64,000 bases of DNA from Hemibagrus wyckioides (lineage: Eukaryota; Chordata; Actinopteri; Siluriformes; Bagridae), in the NCBI RefSeq assembly GCF_019097595.1, contig NC_080710.1, positions 8,371,780 to 8,435,779 on the forward strand. Reading direction: 5' to 3'. Of this stretch, positions 11,601 to 23,769 are shown in pieces; the stretch's first letter is position 1; each line of letters opens with the position of its first letter. The position numbers and the translations under genes are program-made. The notes under the pieces are model-generated. The model ran no database searches, was not told the DNA's origin, and saw only the letters and a program-made list of their open reading frames with translations.

Positions 11601-11619
11601 GTGTGTGTGTGTGTGTGAT
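11562..11619. repeat. (CT)n(GT)n microsatellite
   Basis: About 16 CT units followed by about 10 GT units. It is the mirror-strand counterpart of the GA/GT arrays at 11.4 kb. Confidence 0.95.
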
Positions 11620-13299
11620 AGAGATAGGAAGGATTATAGTGTACAAAAGAAAGGTCTGATTCACAGAAATAAAGGGAGAGCCTTTGTCCCGGCAGACGTG
11701 CAGGCAGCCCACTGGAATGTGTGAGCAGCTCCCAACACGTCCCCAGCAGCAATAAGAGTGATAGAAAACCATTTTGGGGAGGGATTCAGCTAACGTTAAC
11801 ATATCCTGTTAACAACCATCCGGCAGGGGTGAGCTTTCACACGTGCTAGTCCAAAAGGAAATGTAGAAGGAGATGTTTTTGAGGTTTAGACCTATGATTT
11901 AGGCTTAATTTGAGATTGAAATAACAGAGATAGTGTTTTCTCTTTTCGTGCGAAGAGCTTGCTGCTAAGAATGTCTTAGAATGTCAAGTAAAAAAAATCA
12001 GCTAGGAATCTGTAGCTACTCAAAGTGACTGGTAGATATAAGTACGAAAATAAATAGCATATTAGAATAGCTACTATGATTTTGCAAAAAGATTCTGTGG
12101 ACAGTATCGTAGGAGTGTAACAATCACTATACATGCAGGCCACACCTTTTCTGTGAGTAAAAAATGGGCCTAAAAAGCAGCATGAACCGTAATCTTCCCA
12201 TTATACCACATAATGTTGGGAAGATGTGAGCAGACATTGCCCATACATGTCTGATTATGTAAGCATAGAAACACAACGAGGTGGCGTGACAAAGACAGGT
12301 TGAGGGATGTGGGGGTGTGCAGAATAAAAAAAATAATAATAATACTGCAATAATAGGTATAGAAAAAAAGCTGATCATTCTAATCCCTGAATATGAGACC
12401 TTTAAGATCCTCCTACCTCCTCCATTACTCTGTCCTTATTTGAGACAACATTTAGGATAATTACACACACTTCCCTGACCCAGTACAGTCCAGCCTTTGT
12501 GTTTCTCAGTGTCATTTGTTTAAGCTTGTTCTCCATCTAGTGTTTTTCTTACAGTAGAAATAAAACACAAATAAATGATTCATCTCCGCTCCAGCTCTTA
12601 ACATTTGCATTCAGTGATATGTTAAGTTTTGTTAAAAACTTTTATTAATGATAGCTTTTCTTTAAAGTATGAACTAAACAGGAACTAGGTCTGATTTTTA
12701 AAAAAATGTTTATTTAAAGTTTATCATGTCTGTCATGTTGGAGCTGGGTGTACGTTTCTATCTGTTCATTTTGCGGATTTATAATCCAGATTAGTGTGTA
12801 AGCTAAAGATTTCCCTTTTGCTTGTATATTATTTATATCATATTGATTTTCATCATTGAATGTTAAGAATAGCAGTGGCAGTTATCAGCAGGCAGAGAGA
12901 AAGAATTAGGAGAAAGCACTCAAGACACGTTCGATCCATGACCCATTTTTATTGCAAATATGTTCAAAAACAGCTGTCATATATTTATTTGCAGCTTTTC
13001 TGGTTGAAATGGTGGACAATATTTCACGAGGTTTGGTTTGTACTATGAAGAATTTAATTGTAAACCCAAAATGCACACCTATAGTATATGCAATCTAAAA
13101 GATTTGAGAAACTAGCCAAGTGTTTATGCTATTGCACTTTAATAAGTATCATTATATCCAATAAGTGGATTAATACTGAGGAAAGCCCACATGGTGATTA
13201 ACTACAGTATTCCATGTGTCATTAAGAAGCCATGTCCAGTTCTTTCCCTTTCTTGTTTCCCTGTCACACCGTGAAGAGTATAAAGCATCAGTAACAAAC

Positions 13300-13305
13300 T
13301 TTATT
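13300..13305 (-). terminator. Poly(A) signal of apoeb
   Basis: AATAAA on the minus strand 63-68 nt past the apoeb stop codon. Confidence 0.7.
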
Positions 13306-13367
13306 AGACTAATATTGCCCCCACTTTCTCTGCCTGGGTTTGGTACAACGTGTTAGAATTTGTGCGG

Positions 13368-14754
13368 TTACAGTGGGGCAGGGAGAGCAGCTGAGGCCTC
13401 TTTGATCTTTTCCATGACAGTCTGGAGCTTTTCACGGATCTGCTCGGAGTAGGGATTCAGGAGGCTGGTGAGCTCCTGGATGTGGCTCTCAAGGGAAGTG
13501 CGCAGGGTGTTGGCGGTCTCCTCCAGCTGCTTCTTCAGCACGATGGCCTGTTCCTCCAGCTGCTTGCCTACATCCTCACCCTGGTTCTCCAGCAGCTCTG
13601 TGATGGTGCCCAACTTCTTGCTGATGCTGTCTTGTACCTGCATTGCATAGGGCTCAAGCTCACCCTTTACTGCCTCAGCATTCTGCCCAGCACGGGACTG
13701 CAGCTCCTCCAGGTAAGTGTTCAGGTTGCTGGAAAACATGCAACAAAAAGTTTTTTTCAGTTATCCACTAATATGAGGACTGCTACTATAATATCTACTT
13801 CAAGATCCTGATTCACACTCACTTGCGGATTTCCTCTGTGTCCTTGCCCAGACGTTTCTTGAGCTTGCGAGTGTAGGTGTTGATGCGGTTCTTGACATCA
13901 TCTGCATTCTGCTCCATCATGGTCTTCAGCTCCTGTAGGTACTGGGCTGAGCGCTGCTTGGCATCATTCATGTCATTCTGCAGCTTGCTGGTCAGCAGAT
14001 CCAGCTCCTGCTTCAGCTTGTCTGTGGTATCTGTAGCATAGGGGCTCAGTTTGGTCTCGATGTTGTCTCTGTACACAGTCAGCTCAGCCATGGTGTCAGT
14101 GATCAGAGTACTAAAGTTGGGAAGAGAAAGCAGGCTATCAAACACCAGTTCAGAATTACCGGCAACATGGCAGTTGTTTGTGACATTATTTGACAATCTA
14201 GGATATGCAGAATGAGATGATGAGACGTTCTTAAACGATCAGAGATGTACTTCATACACACTCTTGGTTCTTTGTGTTAACTTACTCAAGATCCTTGGTG
14301 AGCTGAGAAGTCTTCATGGTCTCTGTCATAGTATCAGTATGAGTGCTAAGCTCTGAGATGAACTGCCAGAATTGGTCCACTGTCTCTTCCCATTTGGCCA
14401 GAGGCTGGTCAGCCTGGGGCACAGCGCGAGCATGGCAGCCTAAAAGATGAGGAAAATTCAGAAAAACATGTCTGAACTACTTGACTGAGGTCTGGTGGAA
14501 CAAAAGCATGTGAAACATCCGGCGCAACTCTAACACATCTGATTAAGTTTATACAAATAAAAATCAATTAAAGACAACAAGGCTGTCAGGAAGGTTACTA
14601 ACATCTTACTGACTACTTTAAAGTTTCACTAGTGTGCATTTTAGTTGGTGAATGCATAAGAAAGTCTAAATCTGTTCCCAAGAATAAATAAATCAGGGTT
14701 TTTCTACTTACCAGCAATAAATGCCAGAGCAAGTACCACAGCAACAGCCCTCAT
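13368..14754 (-). CDS. apoeb: Apolipoprotein E (fish apoEb type)
   Basis: Four coding exons: 14754-14712 (signal MRAVAVVLALAFIA, phase 1), 14439-14286, 14110-13823 and 13728-13368 (TAA). The joined protein is 281 residues, the usual length for fish apoE. Residues 16-65 contain the N-terminal helix (WEETVDQFWQFISEL). Exon 3 begins DTLITDTMAEL, then gives a series of amphipathic helices. Residues about 147-156 read RKLKKRLGKD, the counterpart of the mammalian LDL-receptor and heparin-binding helix RKLRKRLLRD. Exon 4 carries the lipid-binding C-terminal helices ending EKIKEASAALPAPL. It would be secreted, sit on lipoprotein particles and mediate their receptor uptake. ATG 14754 follows a leader part starting at 14776; exon 1 is at 15094-15122. 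The poly(A) signal is at 13305-13300. It is next to apoc1 and an apoA-IV array, as expected for the fish apoEb locus. Confidence 0.96.
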
Positions 14755-15093
14755 GTTGATAGACAGACAAGAACACCTAGAGGTAGGATGAGGTTCAGTG
14801 AAGTGAGTTTGCCTTCATATTTGATTGTGGAAAGGTCATACAAAATAACCACTGCAATATCATTTTCAAATTATAATGATCTCAGTCAAAATATAAATTT
14901 AATTACATAGAGCAAGATGATTATAATCATTTGCACAATCTATCCTTATTTCTTTTCTTAAGGCATTGAAAAAATTGATTTTTTTGGGGGAGTTTAGAAA
15001 AGATCCTGCTCCATAACAAATGCAAAGAAAAGTAGTAATGTCATTATGAAGAATTATTTCCCCTTCTGCTGCCTTCTTCATCTGTGTACTCAC

Positions 15094-15154
15094 CTGAGAA
15101 GTCTGAGAAGCTTTGCTGCGTGTAGTGTGCGCGTTTCCCTGCGCGCTTTTTATA
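15094..15154 (-). promoter_or_regulatory. apoeb promoter (TATA box) and leader exon
   Basis: Minus strand: TATAAAAA at 15154-15147, start site expected near 15122, leader exon ending at 15094 with TCTCAG/GTGAGT. The surrounding 60 bp is GC-rich with several GCGC tetramers, unlike the AT-rich flanks, so a small CpG-rich core promoter is visible. Confidence 0.75.
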
Positions 15155-15159
15155 CTCTC

Positions 15160-18100
15160 CGTGCCGCGTTCACAATAGCGTGATCACGCGACTTTCTCTT
15201 CCCTTTGTTCGGCTCTGGTTACAGTCAGCATCACGCACCCCGGTGAAAACATGTTGCGCAATTTTTTCCTCTGTTTTTTTCTTCAGGATCTCTCTGAGCA
15301 CGTCATGAGATTTTTTTTTTTGTTCTTGGATTACTCCAATAAAGCATTGAGATAAAAAACATTTCAATCAACTACTAATTCATGCAAAAAAAAAACGCAT
15401 TTTGCTCTCTTTTTTTTTTATTGTAAGCAACTTAGTAGGTAACTGATCATTCCTATTAACAAATACTTCTCCACTGAATTTTAAATCTTTTTTTTTTTTT
15501 TTTTTGTAACTCCCATGCTTTTCTTTCAATCAAACAAAGCATTAATTCTTCTAAAGTTCTGGTGAGCAAAGGGCCTATTAGTCTGGTGTCTTCGGGCATT
15601 TAGATTTCAGCTCCAGATTGCTGCCACATAAACATTTACATGAATGCATTAATAAAACATTAACATGTTTATCACCCGATTGCTCTTTTCACATGCAAAT
15701 TAATGGTTTCTTGTGCAGACTAGTTTACAAGTGAAAGCTATTAACAATACCAAGTGCCAACATCACCTTTTGTCTGTACCTTGTAACAGGCTCCAAAGTT
15801 CTGCCTTCATGAATGCAAATGCTTTGTGATCAGCTCAAACAATTGGGTCGTCAGTTTCTAATGACTAATTCACGAGGTTTCCAGTCGATAAAAATTGTTA
15901 GAATAGTTTGGCTCTAAAGCTACACCGTTATGTTTTTTTTGTAATCATTATTATTATTATTGGTCACACTCAAGCGACATGTTTATCTATAGTTGCATGG
16001 TACCTCAGGGATTTTTAATCTGGGTTCATGACTGTAAATGCTGCTGATAAGTTAACCTTTGGGTAGTGAGCTGTTCTGATGCCTTTGTGCTTTGCAGGCA
16101 AATGCAGATTAGGATTGTGTTCGTGGTCCACAATGATCATAGGGCTCTTCCACACCAACAAGGCCATGATCCTGAAAACATATAGACATTGTTCTGTAAC
16201 CCTAAACACCCTTCACATTGATTCCACTGTATACATGCATGATGGCAGTGCAACAAATTAGGGTACTAAATTCCGAACTGAAATGTTGACTTGCTTAAAA
16301 CAGCCTGAGGTATTCTGGTGCAAGCCTTTCGCATGATTTAGTGTCTTTATATGATAGTTAAGAGATCATATATATCTAGGAGATTGATTAAATGTTGTAC
16401 AAACCCTACAACATAAGCTTCTTGTCCTAGCTTGTCTCTTACTCCACCTGCAGCCTATCCCTTTGACAGTCTCATTATTTCTCAAAGAACAAAACACTGC
16501 TTTGGAAGCGGAGGTCAAATCAGATAACATCATACAACTATTTTTTGTTGCACCATGTCAGTGTTTACCCCAGAGGGACAATCTGATGAACTGATTTCAA
16601 GGACTGGTGTTCTTGCAGTAAATTGTTTAACTGACTCCCAAAACCTGATCCAAACAACTCCATTTAAAGAAGCCAAAAATAATCATGTTTACATGTGTTT
16701 GCGAATAATTCTTTTAAAATCATACCTTTAATAAGATTTGAACAAAAATGCCGGACTATGAAATGAACTACATTTCTGTAAAATATTTACTTACGGATTA
16801 CATGACCTGAGTTGCTTCACAATATCGCCACTTTAATATATAACACATCTATTAAATGTCAGTTTTTTAGACCTTAAAGCTGAGTGCATAAAAAACATGT
16901 TTAAACAAGTTGCATTGCAATAAATTAGCTGCTGCCTACATGCACTCCAGATATACCCAGTGAACTAGGAAACTGCAAACATGATTATTTGGAAACAGGG
17001 AATAGTGTCAGCAAAAAAATCGGGTTTTTTTCCAAGACCAAGTCGACGTCATGTCTAAGTGAGAATAAAGGATGTTGCCCTTTTCACTGTTTTTGAAACT
17101 TCCCATTACAAAAAAACATGTGAAGAAATTTGCCATTAAAAATACAAATGAGGTCATTACAGTTTATAAAGGTTTAACACATAATATGTCGTGTCTGATA
17201 GAATAACATGCTGGTTTTCTCTCTGGGTGCACAAGGTCATATATATTTCTATTTCAATACATCTGTCACATACCTAAATGTTATATTCACAAAACATATG
17301 TTTCGAGTAGGTAATACCAGCTCATATTTAGCTTTTGGAAATCAGTTACATTTGTTTCGTGACAAATTATTATAACAGCTTTAGACAACAAAAGTATACT
17401 TTAGCTTTTGTGTAATATGAGAACATATTTCATAAAAAATAAACTCAGTCATTTTATATAATATCTGTAAACGAGTTTTATAGTAGCTTCAAATAAATAT
17501 AAATGATAAGTAAAGTTTACCTTTAGGAATACTTCAGTCAACTATACATTTTAAGCTACTTTTTCAAAGACACATATACTGGAAAGGAAGGTTGTAACAT
17601 TGTCAGGAATTCACCATCAACCAACAATACTTTATTATGTTTGATCATTGCGTTTTTTGGAATAACTGCACCAGTTCATTTCATGAGTCCCTTCAGGTCC
17701 TCTTCAGTCATACAGCTCTTTATATACACCTATTGTCAACCACAGTGCTGCACACAAAAATCACATAAATATTCGTTTGTGTAAAGGGATATTAAATATG
17801 TTCTCCGAACCAAATATACTTACACATGCTAGTACATGCCCTGGGCCACAGTGCAATGCCAACGATTAAAAGATTTTCCTTTCAGTGTGGCACATCATTG
17901 TACACACAGGCCATGTCTTTAAGCCATGCCTAGGATGTCCACCACTAAGATGACCAGCCTCTGCTTAGACAAAGGAGCCTCTTGTATCTTTCCCCTATGA
18001 CAGATGAACAGCTGGTATAAAGATCAGATGACCATTGTACAGGGGATTGAGCTGCACTCAATGAAACCATGGACGATTTACAGATTCACAAAACTGGGCG

Positions 18101-18380
18101 ATATGACCTTGGTCAAGAATCACTGAATATAACAAGACCAGTGTAATTCCAGAGTCCTCTGGACTCAAATATATGCAAGAAAAGGTTCTCACTAGAACAT
18201 GCATATCTTCAACTATTTTTACTTACAAGTAATTACTGGCAAAAAATAATTGCTGGCAAGAAGGTAGTTATCAGACACCCCTATTCAGTGGTATTATACA
18301 GCATTTGGCATACGTTAGCAAGGCGGGGCATTAAAACACTCCAACACAAAAGAGAGATCTTATATTTTTAAATGATGGAT
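15160..18380. other. Gene-free region upstream of apoeb
   Basis: I see no exon, RNA gene or clear transposon in this 3.2 kb. It has poly-T tracts near 15400 and 15490 and is AT-rich throughout. It could hold apoE enhancers, but nothing in the sequence alone supports naming one. Confidence 0.4.
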
Positions 18381-19170
18381 GGATTCACCTCCGCCTTTTC
18401 AAAAATAAGTCATAAGTTTATGAAACTCAAGGGAGATGCCATTTATGGTGCTGTGGTGCACGGAGATGGCAGCCATATCCACATTAAGTGTCATTAGGGT
18501 TTAGCTGTCCCTTTACAAAAGTTAGTATTTTGAGAGTATGCTAATGGATACAGCAGTGCTTTTGTAGAAAGCACTGGAGACATCTGCATTCAGGAGCATT
18601 TCCAGGGTTGCTGCACTGCTGACATTTCCTGAGGCTGCCAATTTTTTTCCATCCATTTGGGACACAGATCTGGTCAGGCAGAAAATCTGCCAGAGCGACA
18701 TGACAACTAGTAGTGGAAACCAAGGTCTTGCTGGGTATCTCAGGTCTAGAAGCATAACTCTGTGGCCTTGTCCTGCACAATGTCTGAAGACTCAGTAGTA
18801 CAAGAGAGAAAGTGTATAGTAAATGGTTATGTCAATACATATACAACTGTGCCATGACTGTACAGCCCTGGCAGATATGCTTCCCTCAGTGTGGCTAAAC
18901 TTGCAGGGAGAAAGAGAGCTGCACAGCCTTGTGTCATCCAGATGGTTGATGTAGTACAACATTGTCTGAGAGAACCAACAATTGGCAATGTCTTAGAAAC
19001 TGTAAAAAGTATTTTAAGGCCAGATGGACTGGCCTCAATTGTAGCTGGTTGATGTGTTCTGATCTTATTCCAGGTGTCCTCATGGACCCTGTGACCCTGT
19101 GGCACTCAAAAAGCCTTAGGGCTCCAACAAGCTGTGATATTTGGAGTCCAGTCATAACCCAGTTCTAGGG
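18380..19170 (-). pseudogene. DIRS-like (tyrosine-recombinase) retrotransposon remnant
   Basis: Minus-strand frames carry, in the expected order, a DIRS-type RNase H piece (HINQLQLRPVHLALKYFLQFL, at about 19050-18990, then a degraded DN..INHL part), a linker resembling the ARPWFPLLVVM...W of DIRS elements (about 18730-18650), and the N-terminal recombinase-like text DMAAISVHHSTINGISLEFHKLM (about 18475-18410). Frameshifts separate the pieces. No terminal repeats are visible. The identification is by pattern memory of DIRS/Ngaro elements and the order of domains. Confidence 0.6.
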
Positions 19171-22100
19171 GTGACAGAGTGGCTAGCATTTCAATGTAGT
19201 CTCAAGTTGATGATTTCTCAGGTGGCTTCAGTGTTTTAGAGCTCTGTTCATATTTTACAATAAAACTGAGTGTCATATTGGCATAAAGAGGCTATATGGG
19301 TCTTGAATGGCCTATAGAGAGCAGAGGAGGTATCACCAGTTATGTCGGTATCCTTCAACTCAAGCGGTCACTAGGGGAGACAAGGCCACTTGCATGCATG
19401 TTAGAAACGTCTGTGGCAATATAGAAAGGCCAAAGGGATCAAAGGGTCACATTCCAGGTTCTAAGGTCTATGAGACAGTGATACTTTGAATCTCTACGCA
19501 TTGTCTAAAGCATTATGCAATGGCATTTGTTCCAATTGGTCATTAGCTTCGTCAGAGTGTTATAGCCCCTTACATGCAATGTTAAAGTGTTGTGAATCCC
19601 TCATCTTGATTAGAGTACTGGTGACTGAGAATGGAAAATCCCTAACTGTGACAGACAGAAAGATAGTCTTTTGGTAGAAATGCTATGCACAATGCCTGAA
19701 AGTACAAGTTGCTCAGCAAGTGTGGGTGGCTAGCACACGTACAAGATGGTATCTATCTCTCGCTGCCTGGGTAGTTACCTTGCATGTAACAAAAATGTAA
19801 TGTCAACAATGGAGATATGATTCGAGCACAAAATTATCAAAATTATGTAATGTTTTTATCAGCATGGGATGCCAGACATACTTGCTCAAGCTGTACTTTA
19901 AAGTGCATTGTGGGAATCTGCTTATGCCAAGTAAGGACTTAAAAAATGAATAATATAAAGACCTTTGTCCATTCACACAAGGTCATATTGTGTAGAATGT
20001 TATAGTTATAGTCTTGCAGGTCCACTGTCTAAACCATTTTGAGCCCTTGTGTGCCTTGTTTCAGAATAACAGTGTTAAATCTATTACAATTTCTCATAGG
20101 TTGGGACAATATATAGTTGTATAAATGTCTCATTACAGATGTGTCTGTCTGTCCCAGGCTAGTAGCATAATAATCACAGCAACGTTTACATTATGCAACT
20201 ATCTGAATGACCATTGCTTTATGAATATCTAGTTTATGATTAGAATACAGTGGTTATATAACACTCTGTTAATTACATTAGAATAGCAGTCGTTCATTAC
20301 TCTTTGACAACAGAGGTCTTTCAAACATATACAAGATGTCCTAAAAGTCTCCAAACATAAGAGACTATTTATGCTAGCACCACATAAGCTGTGCCTTTGT
20401 GGATATTCAGGGACGTCCACTTTTCAGTTGGTCCGAAAACATTTCCCCCGTGTTGAGTGTGATACATAAGGAGACTTTTGGGACACCCTATAGATGCCTT
20501 GGTTTTGGTAATCAGCTAATACTTATTGTAGCTGACAGATTAGGTCTTTATAACAGTTTTGAACAGTTTTACTACATGCCTGTAATTTTTGTCCTTTAGA
20601 TACAGATTGATAAGTCTTTGTTTTTACTATATAATCTGTACACTGACAATTTGTTTTCTCATACATTTAGGTTTGGGATTTAGCATAACTGGAACACAGC
20701 AACAAATATTCAATAATATAAAAAGATATACACTCCTATAGCCTTATATATACAATTCTCGTGTTATTTGTTTAGGTTTCGTTTAAAGTGTAAACCAAAT
20801 AGTGTATATAGAAAAATGTATAGGAGCCAGTATGAACTCTTGTAACCCCAGCTTCTGTTGTGTTGTGCTCTTATTTGGTTGGCTATGATTCAGTGCTTAG
20901 TTGCGACAGATGTGGGTACTTTTTGCTTTGTTTTTTTCTGCATTATTCACTGTTTTCACATCAGCTTAGCAAATCAGGTCAAAGGGCTCTCAGCTGTTTC
21001 GTGTCAGCAAGAGCAGACATCTGAATCTGAGCAGTCATCTTCCCGGCATCAACTCTCAGTTGCTTTCAGGAAAGCACAGAGATCTCAGGGATATCAAGGA
21101 CATTTTTATGGCTTTGTGCTTTTCAAGCCCATGTTAATCATGACCGAAGAACAAATAGTAACGTTACTATGATTACTATGATCCTGCTTTAAACAACAAA
21201 ATGAGCTAACTCTGGAAACTTTCACTGATCTCTTTTTCAAGGATTTTGTTTTTCAAACAGAAGTATTAATATGACTATTAGAATTGAATAAATGAACAAA
21301 GAAAATACACATTTACTAACTGAAATCAAAAATAAAGTTGAGCACTTCTGTAACCTTTCAAGGATTTGATACTAGAAGCTCCTGGGGTTTGTGGTGTCAG
21401 AACTTTACTTGGTAAATGTCATACAGATTTGATAGCCAGATAGCTTTCTGTATTATTTCTCATAGTAGCTAGTTTCAATGTGCTGGTCTGTCGTTTCAAT
21501 TATAAAGGCATTTTGTCTTTCATGTGAAAAGCTTTATCAGTACTGCTGGATGAGAAAATAGTGTTTATAGTTTTTACCAATGATATGAATTTAATATGAC
21601 ACTGAATCCAGAGTTGTGAAGTTTTTTAATCCTTTAAAAAAACAGTCTTGAGTTTTTCAGTATTTTCTGTGTTGAGACATGTGCTTATGGTTGTTTTGTC
21701 TGATTTACAGACACTGGACAGGTAGAGCTGCTTTGTGTGAAGGGAGCATGTAAGCAACTATCAGCATAAAAAGGGGAAAGGCAGATACTAAAAAACAGAC
21801 CTGAGGAGACAATTCCAGACTTGCAGCATTTGGCATATGTCTAATTGTATTTCTGTCTGTTCTGGAAATGACTTAATATTATAGTGAATAAATATTGACT
21901 TCACCATTGACATTAACATATAATTGACTATATAAAATATGGACAATTTAAAAAATATTTTCAGGAATAGATTGCACGAGTGAGGAACTTGTTGAAAGAT
22001 GCATTAAGCACCTCAAACATGACAGTTTCACACAGAATACCTTCTAGCAGTTGATTCAAAATAAATTGTTTAATGCCACCTATATAACAACTCACAAAAT

Positions 22101-22430
22101 GCAGTGCCCAATAAGATCCATTTGGAAAGATGAATTAATTTGTGGTAAGATAAATCAAGGGCATGTTTGCCTCACTTTTTCAGGGTATTGGTTAGGAAAT
22201 TCCCACCACCGCCCTGTGTGTGCAGCGTTTGTTCTCTTTGTGCTTTCTGAGTACTCCAGTTTCCTCCTTCAATCTAAAGATATGCAGGCTACTCTGTCCA
22301 CAGTGTCTCCTGTCTTGTACTTTAAGTCCCATGGGATAGACAATGTAGTTTTATTTGGAGTGCTTTTAATTGTGTTAATCCCTGATATAGCAGTCACTGT
22401 TCAAGGTACCAACAATAGATGCACTTTTTG
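19170..22430. other. Gene-free region
   Basis: No convincing exon. A mariner-type MITE sits at 20335-20488. A 104-codon open frame at 20858-21172 (+) has no recognisable domain, no splice context and AT-rich codon use, so I do not call it a gene. The part right of the DIRS remnant may contain more of that element, too decayed to read. Confidence 0.4.
20335..20488. mobile_element. Mariner-type MITE, about 154 bp
   Basis: Inverted ends GATGTCCTAAAAGTCTCC (left) and GGTGTCCCAAAAGTCTCC (reverse complement of right end) match at 16 of 18 positions and resemble mariner termini. A TA follows the right end. There is no coding capacity inside. Confidence 0.7.
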
Positions 22431-22439
22431 ATCAATGTT

Positions 22440-23430
22440 GGCATGGCAGATCATAAAAGACCAAAAGTCTGGTCAGCTATTGAGGTGTGAAACCATTCAA
22501 CGCTTTACAGGTCAATAGTACTATTTTATAATCAGTGTAAAAGTGGACTGGGAGCAAATTTAGTGTGGATAAGATAGGAGTGATGTGGTTATATCTTCTG
22601 GTTCTAATTGATTCTAGCATTCTGGATTAACTGGAGCTTGTTTATTCACCTACTGAAACATCCATATGAGATGAAAAAAGGCTATCACACCAAGGTCTTT
22701 TACTGCTGCACATGGTGAAACAGAAAGGCCATCCAGAGGTACTATGTAATCATAGGTCTTACTTCTAGCTGGATGTGGTCCTAGTACTTCTGCCTTGTCA
22801 GAGGTTGGAAGAAGTTAATAAGCATCCACTGTCCTTTAACAAATTCTTTAAACCTATTAAGCTGGTGCCTCTCGCCTGGTTTACTGAAACATATAACTGT
22901 GTGTCATCTGCATAACAGTGGAAGCTAATACCATGTTTCCAAATAATTTAACCTAGAGTTAGCATATATAAGGAAAAAAGAGAACCTTGTGTAAAAAAGG
23001 TTACCAAACATTACCTTGGTATGCAAAGTCAAAGTTTGCAAAGTTTATATCTATAAACTGATAACGATCAGTCAAATAAGATCTGAGCCGGAAAATGGCT
23101 GTTCCCATAACTCCAACAACATTTTCTATGTCTATCAAGTAGAATAATATGATCACTGGTGTCACTAAAGTTAAGTATCACCAGCAGGCAAACACAACCC
23201 TGATCAGAGCCCAGTAGGTTATTCACCACTTTAACCAGTGCTGTCTCTGTGGAGTAATGAGGACTAATTTTAGACTGATATATTTCATAAATGTTATTCT
23301 TATGTACATATGAGCATAACGGCTATGCTTCAACCTTTTCCAGAATCTTGGAGATAAAAAGGCAGTTTGATGTTGGCTTATAGTTGGACAGCTGACAGGG
23401 GTTGAGGTCAGGTTTTTCAGTCATTCAATC
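22440..23430 (-). pseudogene. L2/jockey-type LINE reverse transcriptase remnant
   Basis: The minus strand reads IIWKHGISFHCYADDTQLYV at about 22950-22890, which contains the YADD catalytic motif of non-LTR reverse transcriptases. Upstream (right) pieces in shifting frames correspond to the 'ISKILEKV', 'IYQSGF..HSTETALVKVVN', 'LLGSDQGC' and 'RSDLTDRYQFI' blocks. Several stops and frameshifts break it. 5' and 3' ends are missing or unreadable. Confidence 0.75.
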
Positions 23431-23472
23431 CAGGCTCCCTGCAACACAGAGTAGGATACGAGAAAGTACAGA

Positions 23473-23521
23473 AAATCGATGGATGGATGGATAAATGGAT
23501 GGATGGATGGATGGATGGACA
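23473..23521. repeat. (GGAT)n microsatellite
   Basis: About 11 GGAT units following 'gagaaagtacagaaaatcgatggatgg', the usual 3' tail of a fish retroposon. Confidence 0.9.
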
Positions 23522-23559
23522 GACATTTCATGGGCTTTCTTTGGGGCTTTTTATGGCGT

Positions 23560-23765
23560 ATGGTCTATGAGTTTTGTGTAATAGGAAATGCCCCTGGTGG
23601 TCCAGGACTCTTTCACCGCTGCAGTCTGGATTAAATCCCTGGGGAGGAAACTGACTTAGCCACCGAGGGTTTAACTCTCAGTGCAAGTCTCAAGCTAGGA
23701 TAAAATGGGAGGGTTGCATCAAGAAGGGCATCTGGTGTAAAACCAGATTACACAAATTACTTAAG
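23560..23765. repeat. Interspersed retroposon 3'-end-like fragment
   Basis: 'gagggttgcatcaagaagggcatctggtgtaaaaccag' resembles the widespread fish LINE end 'ggttgcgtcaggaagggcatccggcgtaaaac'. No reading frame remains. Confidence 0.5.
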
Positions 23766-23769
23766 AGTA

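Larger units (their letters stand above)
7600..13290. other. Intergenic region between apoc1 and apoeb
   Basis: No exon or conserved coding pattern seen in 5.7 kb. It holds AAT/ATT arrays within a duplicated block (8640-9010), compound GT/GA tracts at 10.3, 11.3-11.45 and 11.56-11.62 kb, and otherwise AT-rich single-copy-looking DNA. Short open frames here are microsatellite translations. Confidence 0.5.

Noticed and set aside
20858..21172. 104-codon plus-strand open frame
   Set aside because: No recognisable domain, low-complexity hydrophobic start, no splice signals around it, inside a gene-free region.
22440..23430. Possible host gene with conserved peptide fragments
   Set aside because: The YADD motif and the order of blocks identify a LINE reverse transcriptase, broken by stops.
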